From Chryseobacterium sp. (lineage in GTDB: Bacteria; Bacteroidota; Bacteroidia; Flavobacteriales; Weeksellaceae): DNA of 64,000 nucleotides. A program made the position numbers and the translations under genes. The stretch lies in contig JAITUA010000013.1 of the NCBI GenBank assembly GCA_031286615.1, positions 310,001-374,000 of the forward strand, read 5' to 3'. Under the pieces are notes generated by a model. The model was given only the letters and a program-made list of their open reading frames with translations. It was not told the origin of the DNA and ran no database searches. Of the stretch, positions 9,301 through 16,766 are shown piece by piece. Within the stretch, counting starts at the first letter, position 1. Every line of letters begins with the position of its first letter.

Positions 9301-9639
9301 ATGGCTCCATCAGACATCACATTACTTAAAACCTTTACACACTATTTCCTGCATTTTGTTTTTCCGGTCTTTATTGCATTGATTTTTTATCGTAAAAACT
9401 GGAAGAAAGCTTATTTTATTCTCCTTGCTACAATGCTGGTAGATCTGGACCACCTTTTTGCTACTCCTATTTTTGATCCGTCAAGAGGAAGTATAGGTTT
9501 TCATTTCTTACATTCTTATTATGCCATTGCGGTGTATTTTTTGCTGCTGTTCTTTAAAGGAAATATCAGAATAATAGGAATTGGGCTTCTGTTTCATATG
9601 TTGACAGATTATCAGGACTTTAACTTCTGGCCTCATTAA
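9301..9639 (+). CDS. Small polytopic membrane protein, DUF6122-like
   Basis: A 112-aa protein with about four hydrophobic segments. Motifs: HYFLHFVFPVFIALIFYRKNWKK at the N-terminus, ATMLVDLDHLFATPIF in the middle (an Asp-x-Asp-His cluster at the membrane interface), FHFLHSYYAIAVYF, and a final LLFHMLTDYQDF. The His/Asp spacing recalls the YdjM/YfhO-type membrane-bound metal-dependent hydrolases and what I remember as DUF6122 in flavobacteria. It lies 30 nt after the exported paralog pair and 66 nt before the calcium antiporter gene. Enzymatic function is not demonstrated by the sequence. Confidence 0.7.
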   Translation: MAPSDITLLKTFTHYFLHFVFPVFIALIFYRKNWKKAYFILLATMLVDLDHLFATPIFDPSRGSIGFHFLHSYYAIAVYFLLLFFKGNIRIIGIGLLFHMLTDYQDFNFWPH

Positions 9640-9705
9640 AATATTATTAATATTTTCTTTTGATATTGAAATTTCTATAGATTTTTTGTATTTTGTAGTC
9701 ACTTT

Positions 9706-10776
9706 ATGAGACCTAAAGAATTCTTACACTACACCTATATTTTTCCTCTCCTTGCGGTAGGGTACTACTTTTCCGGACTAATGGGAACGGGAGTGCTTTA
9801 TGATATTCTTGCAGGAATTTTATTGATTGGAAGTGTATTATCGGCAGTACACCATGCAGAAGTAGTGGCTCATAAAGTAGGAGAGCCCTTCGGAACCATT
9901 ATTCTTGCCCTTTGTATCACCATTATTGAAGTTGCGCTTATCATCTCGCTGATGGTGGCCGGTGGAGATCAGGCGATCACGCTGGCCAGAGATACGGTTT
10001 TTGCCGCTGTAATGCTTATTCTTAACGGAATTCTGGGAATATGTATTCTTGTAGGCGGCGTTAAATATCATGAACAGTTCTTTGCAAGAACTTCAGCAAC
10101 TACTTATCTGGTAAGTATTGTTTCAATTCTGGTACTTACCCTTGTTCTTCCCAATTTTACATCAAGTGTCAACGGACCTTTCTATAACGAAGCTCAGCTT
10201 ATTTTTATATCTATTGCCTGTCTGGTCATTTACGGTATTTTCCTGATGGTACAGACCGTTCGTCACAGAAGCTATTTTATTGTTCCAGATGAACATCCGG
10301 AAGAACATTATATCCCGTCATTGACAAAAACGCTTATCAGTTTTGGTTTTCTGGTGGTTTGCCTAGTTATTGTAGTGCTTATGGCAAAAGGGTTATCTGA
10401 TACAATAGAAGGAATGGTACAAAGTCTTGGAGCTCCAAAATCTTTGGTAGGGGTTATTATTGCAGCCGTTGTTCTTCTTCCTGAAGGAGTAGCCGCAATC
10501 CGTGCAGCCAGAGCTAATCAGATTCAGTCAAGCTTAAATCTGGCGTTAGGTTCTGCATTGGCAAGTATTGGATTAACGATTCCTGCGGTGTCAGTGGTCT
10601 GCATTATGTATGATATTCCGCTGGTCCTAGGATTGGACAAAAAAGATATTATCCTGCTTTCTTTATCCGTATTTATCGTAATGCTTTCATTAAGCCGAGG
10701 TAAGACCAATGTTCTGTACGGAACCGTTTTATTGGTAAACCTGGCAGCATATATCTTTACGGTAATAGTTCCTTAG
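9706..10776 (+). CDS. Calcium/proton antiporter, ChaA-type CaCA family
   Basis: A 356-aa inner-membrane exchanger with roughly ten or eleven hydrophobic segments. The two internal repeats each have a CaCA alpha motif: GEPFGTIILALCITIIEVALI (Glu59 and Glu75) and LPEGVAAIRAARANQIQSS in the second half. HHAEVVAHKVGEP is typical of ChaA and Ca2+:H+ antiporters. It exports Ca2+ (possibly also Na+ or K+) in exchange for protons. A likely promoter lies just upstream, with TTG at 9666-9668 and a TATTTTG-like -7 at 9689-9695, giving a very short leader. Genes on both sides are on the plus strand or convergent, so it may be monocistronic. Confidence 0.92.
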   Translation: MRPKEFLHYTYIFPLLAVGYYFSGLMGTGVLYDILAGILLIGSVLSAVHHAEVVAHKVGEPFGTIILALCITIIEVALIISLMVAGGDQAITLARDTVFAAVMLILNGILGICILVGGVKYHEQFFARTSATTYLVSIVSILVLTLVLPNFTSSVNGPFYNEAQLIFISIACLVIYGIFLMVQTVRHRSYFIVPDEHPEEHYIPSLTKTLISFGFLVVCLVIVVLMAKGLSDTIEGMVQSLGAPKSLVGVIIAAVVLLPEGVAAIRAARANQIQSSLNLALGSALASIGLTIPAVSVVCIMYDIPLVLGLDKKDIILLSLSVFIVMLSLSRGKTNVLYGTVLLVNLAAYIFTVIVP

Positions 10777-10836
10777 ATAAGAAGGAAATCTGGTTAAAAT
10801 AGATCTCAAACCTCGCATCTTTAACTCCGTAACTCA

Positions 10837-11217
10837 CTAGAGCCTTCTCGCTAACTCCATCTTGAAAGCCATTAGTTTTGCTATGTTTTCAGATTTGTAG
10901 ATAGCCATATCTGCGTTTTCACCTGCGAAATTCTCCTCAATAGTAGTACGCCAAAGCTCTAGCCATCGGTCAAAATGTTTCTGTTCCATAGCCTGTATCT
11001 CATTAATAGGGAAATGAACGCCCATTGGATTTCCTTTATAAGACATCTGCCCGAAAAGAATAGATTCCCAGAAAGAATACATTTTAGGAAGATGTTTATC
11101 CCAATCTACCTTAGCGACATCATTAAAGAAGAATCCTATGGTTTCATCCTTAATGACCTTTGTATAAAATGAGTTGACAAGGTGTTCAATATCTTCTCTT
11201 GATTCAAGCTTTTTCAT
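10837..11217 (-). CDS. Group III truncated hemoglobin
   Basis: A 126-aa 2-on-2 globin; length and motifs fit group III (TrHbP). Likely proximal histidine is His81 in QKHFDRWLELW. Tyr18 in the B helix (NSFYTKV) and Trp50 (FWESILFG) are typical distal and core residues of this group. Group III members bind O2, NO or cyanide with unusual kinetics and their physiological role is debated. It is encoded opposite to the ChaA-type antiporter gene (convergent, 60 nt apart) and alone on its strand. Confidence 0.93.
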   Translation of the reverse strand: MKKLESREDIEHLVNSFYTKVIKDETIGFFFNDVAKVDWDKHLPKMYSFWESILFGQMSYKGNPMGVHFPINEIQAMEQKHFDRWLELWRTTIEENFAGENADMAIYKSENIAKLMAFKMELARRL

Positions 11218-11417
11218 AGTTCAAAGTTAGTATAAATCATGTAAACTATTCCAGTCGGAAAATTGATAAATTTCATATAAACAGCATTTTAGAGAAAAAT
11301 ACCAGATAATAAGAAGAAAGATTAAGAAAAATTAAAATTTGATTAATTCGCAAAAAAACAACGTAAAAGAACTTGAATTTTGTAAATTTAATTATTAAAC
11401 ACTAAAAAATTATTAAA

Positions 11418-12407
11418 ATGATTAAAAAAATCAATTCTTTTTGGTTTATCTTATTGATGCTTTCGGTATCATGTTCAAGGGATGAAGTGAATGTTATTAA
11501 TGATGATTCAGAAAAAGTAAATTATTCTGAAGCAAAGAAAGTACAGCTGACAGAAGCTGAGATGCTGCAGAAAGGCTGGAAAATTGTAGACCAGTTTAAA
11601 TTATCAGATGGGAATAATCTGAGTCTAAAAGGTTCGACCAATGAAGAACGCGAAATTCCTTTCAAACCTAACCATTTGAAAGATATGGGCTACGATATCA
11701 GTTTTTCTGGTGAAAAAACGAGGTTAAAAAATGTTTTTGCCTACGCCGGCCAGGTTCCGGATGGGATTATTTTTAATCCTGATCTTTCTGTAGATGGGGA
11801 TACCAGGAATACAGCTCCCAATCCGAATGTCTCTATTGTTTTAGGAACGCCGCAGGTAACAATAAAAACTGACGGAGTAGATTTGCCGGACAATGCTTAT
11901 ACTACGGAAGCTATTAATAACGGAGATCATGAAAGCGAAATTACGGTGTCTTATTCTTACAAAAAAGGATATTCAACTTCGTGGAAACGTACGGTCTCAG
12001 GGTCATTTGAGGTAGCAGCATCAGTGTCTGTTGATATTCCGCTGGTTGCAAAAGCTTCAGCAAGCACAAAAGTTGTGGTGGGAGGAGATACAACGGAAGG
12101 GATAGAGAATTCTGAAGAAATTACAGAAACCAGTACCTACAAGACTATTGTTCCGGCGCATTCTAAAAAGGCCATTTCTATCCTTACGAAATTAAAAGGA
12201 TCTTCTGTAGAATACTTTGTCCCTATGAAGTTGAATGGAAGATTGCAGGCCAACTTTCCTTCTCCGGTCAATGGTCATTATTACTGGGCTTTTCCTATCG
12301 AAAACTTCCCTGATTTTCTTTCTACTATACATGGAGAATCCGGGACAGTGAAATCGGTCAGCAATGTAAGTGTTACAGTGATGGAATCTCCAGCGCAAAC
12401 TATATAA
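11418..12407 (+). CDS. Lipoprotein with aerolysin/ETX-MTX2-like pore-forming fold (predicted)
   Basis: A 329-aa protein with a lipoprotein signal (MIKKINSFW...LMLSVSC, Cys19) followed by SRDE, an acidic patch after Cys that in Bacteroidetes can act as a surface-export signal. From about residue 140 the sequence alternates polar and hydrophobic residues and is rich in Ser, Thr and Val: NNGDHESEITVSYSYKKGY (168-185), WKRTVSGSFEVAASVSVDIP (189-208), an acidic Thr-rich turn (GGDTTEGIENSEEITETSTY), then IVPAHSKKAISI. This order is the hallmark of the ETX/MTX2/aerolysin beta-pore-forming superfamily: an insertion hairpin, then a PAHS/PPH-type proline-histidine turn. It has its own terminator and no immunity-like neighbour. 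Family assignment is by pattern only. Confidence 0.7.
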   Translation: MIKKINSFWFILLMLSVSCSRDEVNVINDDSEKVNYSEAKKVQLTEAEMLQKGWKIVDQFKLSDGNNLSLKGSTNEEREIPFKPNHLKDMGYDISFSGEKTRLKNVFAYAGQVPDGIIFNPDLSVDGDTRNTAPNPNVSIVLGTPQVTIKTDGVDLPDNAYTTEAINNGDHESEITVSYSYKKGYSTSWKRTVSGSFEVAASVSVDIPLVAKASASTKVVVGGDTTEGIENSEEITETSTYKTIVPAHSKKAISILTKLKGSSVEYFVPMKLNGRLQANFPSPVNGHYYWAFPIENFPDFLSTIHGESGTVKSVSNVSVTVMESPAQTI

Positions 12408-12431
12408 AACAATTTTAGTAAATATTGTACA

Positions 12432-12468
12432 AACAGCAGAGGCTCAAAATCTTCTGTTGTTTTTTTTG
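12432..12468 (+). terminator. Terminator of the aerolysin-like gene
   Basis: Nine-pair stem (AACAGCAGA with TCTGTTGTT, one G-U) and a run of T after it. Confidence 0.7.
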
Positions 12469-12539
12469 TGTTACTTTAAGTAAAAACATTATAAAAGTGT
12501 ATGGAAAAAATCTGTTACCCGAATGATTACTAAAAAACA

Positions 12540-12547
12540 TAACTTTG
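12540..12547 (+). promoter_or_regulatory. -7 element of the Kir channel operon
   Basis: Perfect TAACTTTG, giving a leader of about 80 nt that contains a four-codon reading frame (12624) overlapping the Kir start. Confidence 0.45.
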
Positions 12548-12634
12548 CTTTTTTAAATATTATAAAACAGAAGAAAAAAGTTGGCCTGTTTGAAGAGGGA
12601 AATCATAATATAACACAGTCAAAATGATTAAAAA

Positions 12635-13606
12635 ATGACAGGAGGATTCAGAAAAAAGATCCGTCAGAAAAATGCGGAGAACAGTGGATTCGGAACTAAT
12701 GCCTCTGGAAGATTTATCAATAAAGATGGTCTTCCGAATGTTCAGAGAAGAGGAGTAAATGTTTTCAACAGACTAAGCTGGTATCATACCATGCTGAATC
12801 TTTCCTCGTTTCGCTTTATCTCTTATCTGGTCATTGCCTATATCCTGATCAATCTTCTTTTTGCAATGATCTATTACCTGATTGGTGTAGAGCATCTTAC
12901 CGGAATAGATAAAAGTGATCCGCTGAATGAATTTATCGATGTTTTTTTCTTCAGTTCCCAGACATTTACAACAGTTGGGTATGGAAGAATTGCTCCGGTG
13001 GGATTTTTGGCAAGTCTTGTGGCTACTTTTGAGGCTTTTCTGGGATTGCTTACCTTTGCCATTGCAACGGGACTTTTTTACGGAAGATTTTCAAGACCGA
13101 GAGCCTATTTACGATTCTCTGATATAGCAGTTATTGCCCCTTTTCAGGAATCTTCAGCATTAATGTTCAGGCTGGCTCCCTATAAGAATAATGCATTGAC
13201 GGATGCTGAAGTAATTGTATCTGTTGCCATTGAAGTGATAGAAAACGGAGTTGCAAAAAGTAATTTTTACAGGCTTAATATTCAGATGAGTAAGATTAAT
13301 ACGCTGGCTCTTAACTGGACTGTAGTACATAAAATAGATGAAAACTCACCCTTTTATGGCTTTTCAGAAGAAGATTTTAAAAATACCGATCTCGAATTGA
13401 TTGTGCAGGTACGCGCATTTGATGAAGTATTTTCCAATACAGTAGTCCAGCGATCGTCATATACCACCAGAGAAATTGTATACGGAGCTAAATTTGTCCC
13501 TATGTATTATCCTAACAAAGAAAATCTCTCAACGGTTTTGGATCTGGATAAAATAAATGAATATAAGAAAGAGGATCTTCCGGATTCAACTGGAAATAAT
13601 GAATAA
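12635..13606 (+). CDS. Inward-rectifier type potassium channel (bacterial Kir)
   Basis: A 323-aa KirBac-like channel. The N-terminal cytoplasmic strand has NKDGLPNVQRRG, a slide helix (NRLSWYHTMLN), TM1 about 61-83, a pore helix and selectivity filter TVGYG at 113-117 (followed by Arg, as in KirBac), TM2 about 122-149, and a C-terminal immunoglobulin-like cytoplasmic domain from about 155 to 305. K+ flux across the inner membrane is expected, gated by ligands or lipid. The ATG at 12635 follows a tiny upstream reading frame (ATG at 12624). A consensus -7 TAACTTTG lies at 12540-12547, leaving a leader near 80 nt. The stop codon abuts the next ATG. Confidence 0.93.
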   Translation: MTGGFRKKIRQKNAENSGFGTNASGRFINKDGLPNVQRRGVNVFNRLSWYHTMLNLSSFRFISYLVIAYILINLLFAMIYYLIGVEHLTGIDKSDPLNEFIDVFFFSSQTFTTVGYGRIAPVGFLASLVATFEAFLGLLTFAIATGLFYGRFSRPRAYLRFSDIAVIAPFQESSALMFRLAPYKNNALTDAEVIVSVAIEVIENGVAKSNFYRLNIQMSKINTLALNWTVVHKIDENSPFYGFSEEDFKNTDLELIVQVRAFDEVFSNTVVQRSSYTTREIVYGAKFVPMYYPNKENLSTVLDLDKINEYKKEDLPDSTGNNE

Positions 13607-14095
13607 ATGGATTTAGATTTTTATAAAAAGCAAGCAATACAAAAGCAGAAGGAACACAAGAAATTTCTGGACGGATTAAAGAAAAAACCGCCCAAAAACC
13701 TCGATTATATTGTACAGGAAACCCATGATGAAGTTTTTGATGAAATAGACTGTTTACAATGCGCCAATTGCTGTAAAACGACTGGTCCTTTGTATACAGA
13801 AAAGGATATTGAGCGTATTGCCAAGCACCTCCGAATGAAGTCTGCAGATTTCGAAGCTAAATTTTTAAGAGTAGATGAAGACAATGATAAAGTACTGCAG
13901 AATCTTCCCTGCTATTTCCTGAATAGTGATAATACCTGTTCTATCTATGAAGTAAGACCCAAAGCCTGCCGGGAATATCCTCACACAGACCGGAAGAAGA
14001 TCTACCAGATTAATAATCTGATGCTGAAAAATACAGTGATCTGCCCGGCCGCCTATGAATTTGTAGAAAAAATGATGAAGAATATTGCGAAGTAA
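13607..14095 (+). CDS. YkgJ-family cysteine cluster protein
   Basis: A 162-aa cytosolic protein with the YkgJ/CxxCxxCC zinc- or iron-binding signature: Cys49, Cys52, Cys55, Cys56 (CLQCANCC), Cys102, Cys111 and Cys121 (RPKACREYP), plus a late Cys in VICPAAYEF. The N-terminal 40 residues are Lys-rich and helical. Family function is poorly known; metal chelation or Fe-S binding is assumed. Its ATG directly follows the Kir channel TAA with no spacer, so the two are translationally coupled. Whether the cluster senses metal or redox state for the channel is speculation. Downstream is a repeat-bearing gap rather than another operon gene. Confidence 0.9.
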   Translation: MDLDFYKKQAIQKQKEHKKFLDGLKKKPPKNLDYIVQETHDEVFDEIDCLQCANCCKTTGPLYTEKDIERIAKHLRMKSADFEAKFLRVDEDNDKVLQNLPCYFLNSDNTCSIYEVRPKACREYPHTDRKKIYQINNLMLKNTVICPAAYEFVEKMMKNIAK

Positions 14096-14099
14096 ATTT

Positions 14100-14255
14100 A
14101 AAAGATAGAAGCAGGAAGATGGGAGCGGGAAGCTCTCGTCGTAAATAATAAAACTATTATTTCTTTAATTTTAAACTTCATTAAAACAACTTATTGAATT
14201 GTTATTTCCTCCTTAAAACTTCCAGCCTCCAGCTTCAATCTTCCAGCCGAATTCA
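14100..14255. repeat. Purine-biased GGAAG-type inverted intergenic repeat
   Basis: The left arm (14106-14132) has GAAGCAGGAAGATGGGAGCGGG-type units, and the right arm (14217-14250) reads as their complement (CTTCCAGCCTCCAGCTTC...), separated by about 85 AT-rich nt. Units of the form GGAAGNTGGAAG are dispersed in flavobacterial genomes as I recall. No reading frame spans it. Confidence 0.55.
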
Positions 14256-14374
14256 CTAACGTCATTTTTGCAAATTCCTCTTAAATAATTATAAAGTACG
14301 TTAAATTAGCTTATTACACATAATTTTATAAATGGTGCTTCGTTTAAGTTAAACAATCATTTAAATATTATATT

Positions 14375-14674
14375 ATGAAAAAGTTATTTTTAACGGCAGC
14401 GTTTACATTAGTCGGAGTAATCGCAGTATCAGCACAATCAACACCACAAAAGCCAGCCGATACTTCCACTAATAACCCAACGACAACTCAAACACAACAA
14501 CCGAATACACAGACTACAAGTCCTTCGGATTCCAAAACTCAACAGGAAAAAACACCTGCTACAATGGAAACTGCTCCTGCAACTGATCCAACTGTAAGTA
14601 CAACACCTACAGATGCAACTAAACCTGCAGATGCACCAAAAGAAGAAAAGAATGACAAAAAGAAGAAAAAGTAA
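14375..14674 (+). CDS. Small secreted Thr/Pro/Lys-rich low-complexity protein
   Basis: A 99-aa protein with a good signal peptide (MKKLFLTAAFTLVGVIAVSAQ, cleavage after SAQ). The mature 78 residues are almost entirely Thr, Pro, Gln, Asp, Ala and Lys and end in NDKKKKK, so they are probably disordered. No domain is visible. Many flavobacterial genomes carry similar short exported proteins of unknown role. A strong hairpin terminator follows 25 nt downstream. The antisense Cys/Ser-rich frame over this gene is an artefact of its codons. Confidence 0.75.
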   Translation: MKKLFLTAAFTLVGVIAVSAQSTPQKPADTSTNNPTTTQTQQPNTQTTSPSDSKTQQEKTPATMETAPATDPTVSTTPTDATKPADAPKEEKNDKKKKK

Positions 14675-14698
14675 AAGTACTTTAGCAAACACTAGTCG

Positions 14699-14732
14699 GA
14701 ATCCTGAAATCTTGTATTTCAGGATTCTTTTT
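14699..14732 (+). terminator. Terminator between the Thr/Pro-rich and DUF1801 genes
   Basis: Twelve-pair perfect stem (GAATCCTGAAAT), 5-nt loop, then TTTTTG. The right arm contains the DUF1801 stop codon and last codons. Confidence 0.85.
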
Positions 14733-15087
14733 GTTCAATTTCCTCTACTTTGAAGTGAACAATCTTATTAACCAAATCCAACGGCAGATCATTAGAAACC
14801 GGAAACTGTACTGCTCCTTTGGAAAATTTATATTTTCTTTCCTCAAAATCCGTTTCAAAATTACGGATCCCTTCAGCCCCGGGATAAAAGCCAATGTGCT
14901 TTTTATACGCTGCAAAATAAACCAATGGCTTTCCTTTATACCTGAAAGCCGGCATCTGATATCCAATATATTCTTCCAGATCCGGAACCTGTGAATGGAT
15001 GGCTTGTCTCAGTTCAAGCAGTTTTTCCTGTACCTCTATGGGAAACAGAAGAATGTATTCATCAATATTTTTAAAAGCGTTTTTCAT
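14719..15087 (-). CDS. DUF1801 (YdhG-like) protein
   Basis: A 122-aa cytosolic protein of the YdhG/YjdF-like DUF1801 fold: IDEYILLFPIEVQEKLLELRQAI at the N-terminus, GYQMPAFRYKGKPLVYFAAYKKHIGFYP in the middle, and KGAVQFP then a C-terminal helix. Bacillus YdhG is annotated as a frataxin-like intracellular iron chaperone, but most DUF1801 proteins are uncharacterised, so iron delivery is only a possibility. The last codons and stop fall inside the hairpin terminator shared with the convergent gene. Two terminators separate it from gdhA upstream. Confidence 0.9.
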   Translation of the reverse strand: MKNAFKNIDEYILLFPIEVQEKLLELRQAIHSQVPDLEEYIGYQMPAFRYKGKPLVYFAAYKKHIGFYPGAEGIRNFETDFEERKYKFSKGAVQFPVSNDLPLDLVNKIVHFKVEEIEQKES

Positions 15088-15102
15088 ACTATAAAAATAA
15101 AA

Positions 15103-15127
15103 AAAGCGCTGCTAAATGCAGCGCTTT
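15103..15127 (-). terminator. Second terminator downstream of gdhA
   Basis: Ten-pair perfect stem (AAAGCGCTGC) with 5-nt loop; on the minus strand it is followed by a T-rich run. Confidence 0.7.
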
Positions 15128-15174
15128 CTCCTTTCACTTTTTACTTTTTTCCCATTATCCCGGGAACAGGCTAT

Positions 15175-15207
15175 ATCAAAAAAGGTCGGGAATTTTTCCC
15201 AACCTTT
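15175..15207 (-). terminator. First terminator downstream of gdhA
   Basis: Twelve-pair stem (AAAGGTCGGGAA with TTCCCAACCTTT, one G-U), T-run on the minus strand, 11 nt after the gdhA stop. Confidence 0.8.
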
Positions 15208-15217
15208 GTTTTTTCTG

Positions 15218-16576
15218 TTACACAACTCCTTGAGCCAACATTGCTTCTGCTACTTTTACGAAGCCGGCAATATTCGCACCTTTTACGTAGTTTACATAAC
15301 CGTCTTCGTCTTTTCCGTAGTCTCTACAAGCTTTGTGGATACCAATCATGATTTCCTTTAATCTTGCATCAACTTCTTCAGAAGTCCAGTTAAGACGGAT
15401 AGAGTTCTGAGTCATCTCTAATCCTGATGTAGCAACACCTCCAGCGTTGGAAGCCTTACCAGGAGAGAATAATACTTTATTGTCTAAGAAATAGTTGATT
15501 GCATCTAGTGTAGAAGGCATGTTAGCCGCTTCAGTTACACAAAGACATCCGTTTTCAACTAATTTTCTTGCATCATCTAAATCTAATTCGTTTTGAGTTG
15601 CAGAAGGGAACGCAACGTCACACTTCACATCCCAAGGACGTTTTCCAGCGTGGAATTCAGCAGAAGGATATTTTTTAGCATAATCTTCAGCTCTGTTGTT
15701 TCCTGAAGATCTAAGTTCTAATAAATAATCGATCTTTTCTCCGCTGATACCATCTTTGTCGTAGATGTATCCGTCTGGTCCAGAGATTGTTACTACTTTA
15801 GCGCCTAGTTCAGTTGCTTTTTTGATAACTCCCCAAGCTACGTTTCCGAAACCTGATACAGTTACTGTTTTACCTTCGAAGTTTTGTCCGATAGTTTTAA
15901 GCATCTGCTCAGCGAAGTATACCACACCATATCCTGTAGCTTCAGGACGGATCAATGAACCTCCGTAAGCAAGACCTTTTCCTGTAAGAACTCCAGTAAA
16001 CTCATTTCTGATTTTCTTGTACTGTCCGAATAAATATCCGATTTCTCTTGCTCCAACACCGATATCTCCTGCAGGTACATCTGTTTCAGGGCCAATGTGC
16101 TTGCACAATTCTGTCATAAAAGCCTGGCAGAAACGCATTACTTCCATGTCAGATTTTCCTTGCGGATCGAAATCTGAACCTCCTTTACCACCTCCCATTG
16201 GAAGAGTTGTTAAAGAGTTTTTGAATACTTGTTCAAAAGCTAAGAACTTAAGAACTGATAAGTTTACAGTAGGATGGAAACGGATTCCTCCTTTGTATGG
16301 TCCAATAGCAGAGTTCATTTGAATTCTGAAACCTCTGTTAACCTGAATTTCTCCTTTATCATCAACCCATGGAACTCTGAAAATAATAATTCTTTCAGCT
16401 TCAGCCATTCTTTCAAGCAGCTTCATTCCTGTGTATTCTTTTTTAGTAGCAATGAATGGAATTACGGTTACGGCAACTTCTTTTACAGCCTGTAAGAACT
16501 CCGGTTCGTTAGGATTTTTTGCTTCAATTTTTGCAATAAACTCTTGGATTTTCTGGTCAATATTATATTGTTCCAT
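15218..16576 (-). CDS. gdhA: Glutamate dehydrogenase
   Basis: A 452-aa hexameric-type GDH that interconverts 2-oxoglutarate plus ammonia and glutamate in the cytosol. Visible motifs are YKGGIRFHPTVN, the catalytic-lysine region PMGGGKGGSDFDPQGKS, the GAREIGYLFGQYK stretch and the dinucleotide fold VSGFGNVAWG. The long N-terminal domain and PAGDIGVGAREIG favour the NADP-dependent bacterial class. A consensus -7 (TAAATTTG on the minus strand at 16603-16610) lies about 27 nt upstream of the ATG. Two successive hairpins downstream stop transcription. It appears monocistronic. Cofactor choice is inferred from the family rather than from a diagnostic residue. Confidence 0.96.
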   Translation of the reverse strand: MEQYNIDQKIQEFIAKIEAKNPNEPEFLQAVKEVAVTVIPFIATKKEYTGMKLLERMAEAERIIIFRVPWVDDKGEIQVNRGFRIQMNSAIGPYKGGIRFHPTVNLSVLKFLAFEQVFKNSLTTLPMGGGKGGSDFDPQGKSDMEVMRFCQAFMTELCKHIGPETDVPAGDIGVGAREIGYLFGQYKKIRNEFTGVLTGKGLAYGGSLIRPEATGYGVVYFAEQMLKTIGQNFEGKTVTVSGFGNVAWGVIKKATELGAKVVTISGPDGYIYDKDGISGEKIDYLLELRSSGNNRAEDYAKKYPSAEFHAGKRPWDVKCDVAFPSATQNELDLDDARKLVENGCLCVTEAANMPSTLDAINYFLDNKVLFSPGKASNAGGVATSGLEMTQNSIRLNWTSEEVDARLKEIMIGIHKACRDYGKDEDGYVNYVKGANIAGFVKVAEAMLAQGVV

Positions 16577-16602
16577 ATATTAAGGTTGAATATTATTGTC
16601 AA

Positions 16603-16610
16603 CAAATTTA
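16603..16610 (-). promoter_or_regulatory. -7 element of gdhA
   Basis: Perfect TAAATTTG on the minus strand, 27 nt before the gdhA ATG. Confidence 0.55.
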
Positions 16611-16766
16611 ATTTTTTTTTCAAGATTCACAACACTGTATTTCAACATTGTTAAAAATTAAATAATAATGTTTCGTAATATTATTAAATTGATAATTTGT
16701 GTTTAAATTTTATTAAAAATGAAATGTTATGTGTGAAATAATGCAATATTAAGAAATCATTAAATC

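Noticed and set aside
14438-14692. Cys/Ser-rich 84-aa minus-strand frame
   Set aside because: Complement of Thr/Pro/Lys codons in the 99-aa secreted protein; no signal or start context.
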